A stretch of DNA of 64,000 bases from Trichococcus sp. K1Tr (GTDB lineage: Bacteria; Bacillota; Bacilli; Lactobacillales; Aerococcaceae). Of the stretch, positions 61,271-64,000 are shown in pieces. The stretch covers positions 1-64,000 of the forward strand of contig NZ_JAQMHR010000004.1 of the NCBI RefSeq assembly GCF_028309625.1, given 5' to 3'. Under the pieces are notes generated by a model. The model saw only the letters and a list, made by a program, of their open reading frames with translations. It was not told the origin of the DNA and made no database searches. Numbering within the stretch: position 1 is the first letter of the stretch; each line of letters opens with the position of its first letter. A program made the translations under genes and the position numbers.

Positions 61271-61841
61271 TACCCAAAAATACTTATTGGACACGGACAC
61301 ACCGCACCCGGTATCACCCACTCCCCTTTCCCCTCTTTCAGGTACAATTTTTTTGGACGCGCCCTATCCGTTTCTGTTGAATGATCGTATGCGCAGGTGA
61401 AGCAAACTGCTTGCTGCATCTTTCTGAGTGTCTCCTCTCATGTCTCCTTCGGGCATCACTAAATCAGCTAAGGATACATTATTTTTATCCGTCTGCCTGA
61501 TTGGATCGTTCCCCTAAGCTCTCCCACAATTTGTTGCCCATCTCGGGTACACTGAACAGCCGAGTTGAAAACTCAACACCAAGGATTCTGCTTCATCTAA
61601 ATGCCCTCCCCTGCTCTTCAGGTTAGCAGAAAGACTCCTACATATTTTTTCCTTAACCGCTGGCTGGTGCACTGGCTGGATATTCTCCATCGAGGTATAA
61701 GGCTAGGCACTATAATGCTCGAATCGGGTCATTCTACCCCTGTGAGAACGAATTAGGCTTAGACTTTGGGCAAATACTTCATACAAGAATGCAGATGCTG
61801 TCAGAAGCTTAAATCTAGCCGATTTGAACAAAGCAAAATCG

Positions 61842-61881
61842 CCAGCAGTAAAATATTCCACGTGGAACATTTTACTGCTGG
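61842..61881. promoter_or_regulatory. parS embedded in a 40-bp palindrome
   Basis: The core TATTCCACGTGGAACA (61854-61869) is a parS site. The palindrome extends to 20 bases on each side of the centre (CCAGCAGTAAAAT to ATTTTACTGCTGG) with only one mismatched pair. On the plus strand GGTTTT follows, so the same DNA could also form a terminator-like hairpin. Confidence 0.85.
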
Positions 61882-62966
61882 TTTTGATGCACAATAAGTT
61901 CCTGATTGTTTTTGCAAAAAATTTTTTAGGAAGTAACGCTCTCTATAATTAAAAGTAGGATTGCTAAATGAGCATCATTTGCGGTTCTATGCCATGCCAT
62001 TGCTTGACGTGTACGCTTCATTCATAGAGAAAAAATTTCCGGAAGCAGGAAGAAATGAGTTGTCGGGGAATGCCTAAAACATATAATCCAGTAAAAGTAT
62101 GATCCTCCCTTCCATCACCCGTTCTGTGGTTATCCCGATCAGCAAATAGATACAATGGTATAAGGCCTGCAGGTGGGTGGATGGGAAAAATTAGCAAGAA
62201 TGAATGAGCCAGAAAAATAGTGAATCGGCATCAAGGGGGGAATGCATAAGCCCGCTTCACACAAATTTAAAATCAGACGCGGATACCCGAGACCGAAACC
62301 AGACAACATAAAGCAGCGACAGACCGCCCCTTTCATCTTAATCGCCATAAAACAGACAAGGATACGCCAAGAAATCAGATTATTTCCATTATATATTGCA
62401 GAGAATCTGAGGCCTTAGCATCAGGAGCTATCAAACTTTAGTGAGCCAAAAGTTGCCGGGTGTGCATATATATACATAGCCGTAGAACTTATTAGTGGAT
62501 CCAGATGATCAGGTCTCGGCCTGAAAAAAGTGCACACGCAATTCTACAGTAAGGACAGGTATCCTATCCAAAGATAAGCATAGATCGACACTATTCGAAA
62601 TATGTCAGCTTCACAGTCGCAGGTTTTCGTTCAGACGGTATGGTATATTCCTGCGATGCCACCGAAGTTCAACCATGGATTAACAAAAATTCTTCAAGAA
62701 ATAAGCAAGCAATGATTCACTCAGGCTAATCGAAACTACTCGAGTTAAGGGATACTTTTTCTACGAATTGAGTAATTTGTACCTTCTAAAAGACGAGAAA
62801 GAGAAAGCCTCCTCACACCAGTACATCCCCATAAGAGGGTTGTGCGATTGCGCTGCATCAAAATTTAAGTCACGTGCTGGAAGAGCAAAAGACTCTCTTT
62901 TGCATACTATATTAATGAGATGGTTTCATAGACGCAGAATTGAGGTTACTGGAAAGGATCTTAAAG

Positions 62967-63504
62967 TTGTACACAGGCTGATTATTTTTTTACAATTATC
63001 CACAAAAGAATATGACGATGATTCCGGAACTTATTGGACATTCAAAAAAATAGGATGTGGAAAACTTTTTTCTGAACTTTATCCACAGAGGGTTCTTACT
63101 GAGGTCAACCGGCTTCGGTTATGTATTTGCAAACGAGCAGGAACGACTAAATGTCGGATATAAGGGGAACTTTTTCAAAATTCAGCTGTTTTCATTAAAA
63201 TGATAGTAAATTCATCCAAAATAAAGGGCATCATTTCATTAATACATCAATCAAACAAATGTTCAGACGGACATAAAGAATTCGAAGTAACTTCCCAGAC
63301 TTATGCACAGGATGTCCACAGGCATTCGACAGCAAAAAAGGTGTCATAAATAGTATCAGGATAATAAGTTATCAACAAAGTCATTTTATGACAGAAATCC
63401 TATTGTATCAAGGCTATAAAGTACTATTTGATTTAGTTATACACAGGCGAATGACGAAAAATGTGCATAACTAAAAAGGTTAGGGATGGTTTGAGTTATC
63501 CACA
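62967..63504. other. DnaA-box cluster outside oriC
   Basis: Perfect TTATCCACA at 62996-63004, 63079-63087 and 63496-63504. Near-matches are TTGTACACA (62967), TGTGGAAAA (63056), TTATGCACA (63301), ATGTCCACA (63312), TTATCAACA (63369), TTATACACA (63437) and TGTGCATAA (63462). Ten boxes in 540 bases is a density like that at oriC, yet no dnaA gene adjoins it. Confidence 0.8.
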
Positions 63505-63786
63505 AGAACAGGAGCTGCTACAGGGGAAGAAAATTGAGAGAAGATAGAGAGGCTGAAAATCCATTTTCAAGCAAGAAAATCGATTATGCAGATTATATGA
63601 AAAAACAGGAAAACATCGTATAGCTAGATTATTCAAATTATTAGTGAAATAGTAATAGAAGTCACCAAAAAAATCGTTTTCCGTAAAAAAGCTAACAGAA
63701 TAATAAGTTGAAAGAGAGCGAGGTTATGCTGAAAAAAATAGCGACAGAAGAGATCAAATCGAAAAGACAACATGAGCGAGCATAAA

Positions 63787-63878
63787 AGTTCCACGTGGAA
63801 CATCGTTTAAGAAATAAACGTACACAGGATTTGAAGATGAATTGAAGAGGGCAATCAATAAATGTTCCACGTGGAACT
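63787..63878. promoter_or_regulatory. pair of inverted parS sites
   Basis: AGTTCCACGTGGAACA (63787-63802) and TGTTCCACGTGGAACT (63863-63878) are exact reverse complements of each other, 76 bases apart. Both carry the 14-base palindrome GTTCCACGTGGAAC. Confidence 0.85.
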
Positions 63879-64000
63879 ATTGAAGGGGATAGTAGAGGAA
63901 ATCGCAACCAACTGATAACTATAATAATAATTACATTCGGGTCGAAAATGGTAACTATTTTGAGAGATAGATTTTCACGGCGGCCAAATCAATTACCCTT

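Larger units (their letters stand above)
61271..64000. other. gene-poor region right of rpsR
   Basis: About 2.7 kb in which no reading frame has both a plausible start and a recognisable product; the longest (62768-63163) has no ribosome site and overlaps DnaA boxes. It contains a parS palindrome at 61842-61881, a DnaA-box cluster at 62967-63504, and two parS sites at 63787 and 63863. In related bacteria gdpP, rplI and dnaB follow rpsR closely, so this gap looks inserted or expanded. The window ends before the next gene. Confidence 0.7.

Noticed and set aside
61400-62760. Pseudogene or transposase remnant right of rpsR
   Set aside because: Reading all frames gave frequent stops and no recognisable fragments, so I could not support any gene identity.
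62768-63163. 131-codon open frame in the gene-poor region
   Set aside because: No ribosome site, no family resemblance, unusual composition, and it overlaps the DnaA-box cluster.

Overview
The window looks like the replication-origin region of a low-to-mid GC Gram-positive coccus of the order Lactobacillales. The gene order, T-box and TPP leaders, PurBox-like sites, VanRS-like pair and Jag/YidC/RnpA/RpmH-DnaA cluster fit this order. Family Carnobacteriaceae (for example Trichococcus) is my best guess, but only about 80 bases of 16S rRNA are present, so genus is not established. Nearly all genes left of about 50.3 kb are on the minus strand and nearly all right of it on the plus strand, as expected for two replication arms leaving an origin around dnaA (50.4-52.35 kb). 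No insertion sequence, prophage, CRISPR array or tRNA gene was seen.

Layout. 0-0.6 kb: 5' end of a 16S rRNA gene (minus) with its strong promoter. 0.6-8 kb: msrA, serS with a T-box leader, dacA, an OmpR-type two-component system and guaB. 8-13.9 kb: a DUF1129 membrane protein, ychF, a DUF951 protein, parB, parA, rsmG and a HAD phosphatase. 14.2-17.4 kb: thiamine salvage operon thiM-thiE-HAD-thiD under a TPP riboswitch. 17.4-20.6 kb: a secreted lipoprotein esterase, an AraC regulator and a small plus-strand membrane protein. 20.7-25.7 kb: mnmG, mnmE, a small membrane protein and an oxidoreductase. 25.7-39 kb: almost the whole de novo IMP pathway in two units (purE-K-B and purC-S-Q-L-F-M-N-H-D), each preceded by a PurBox-like site. 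39-46.6 kb: trehalose use (treR, treA, treP) interleaved with a GerMN lipoprotein and a hemerythrin/PAS protein. 46.7-50.3 kb: a quinone-oxidoreductase-like protein, khpB/jag, yidC, rnpA, rpmH. 50.3-61.2 kb: oriC, dnaA, dnaN, yaaA, recF, gyrB, gyrA, rpsF, ssb, rpsR. 61.2-64 kb: 2.8 kb with no convincing gene.

Points of interest. (1) Three copies (8.94, 22.63, 27.11 kb) of a previously unrecognised, about 118-bp intergenic element lie directly after the stop codons of ychF, mnmE and purH. All are in the same orientation, with three nested helices whose sequences change in a compensating way around a fixed internal loop. (2) The gene-free 2.8 kb right of rpsR holds a cluster of about ten DnaA boxes, a 40-bp palindrome built around a parS site and two further parS sites in inverted orientation. 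It looks like a replication/segregation control locus about 10 kb from oriC. (3) mnmE and parA each have a terminator hairpin in the leader, suggesting attenuation. (4) PurBox-like sites also precede guaB and a HAD phosphatase gene.

All functional names come from recognising protein sequence features by eye; no database search was run.
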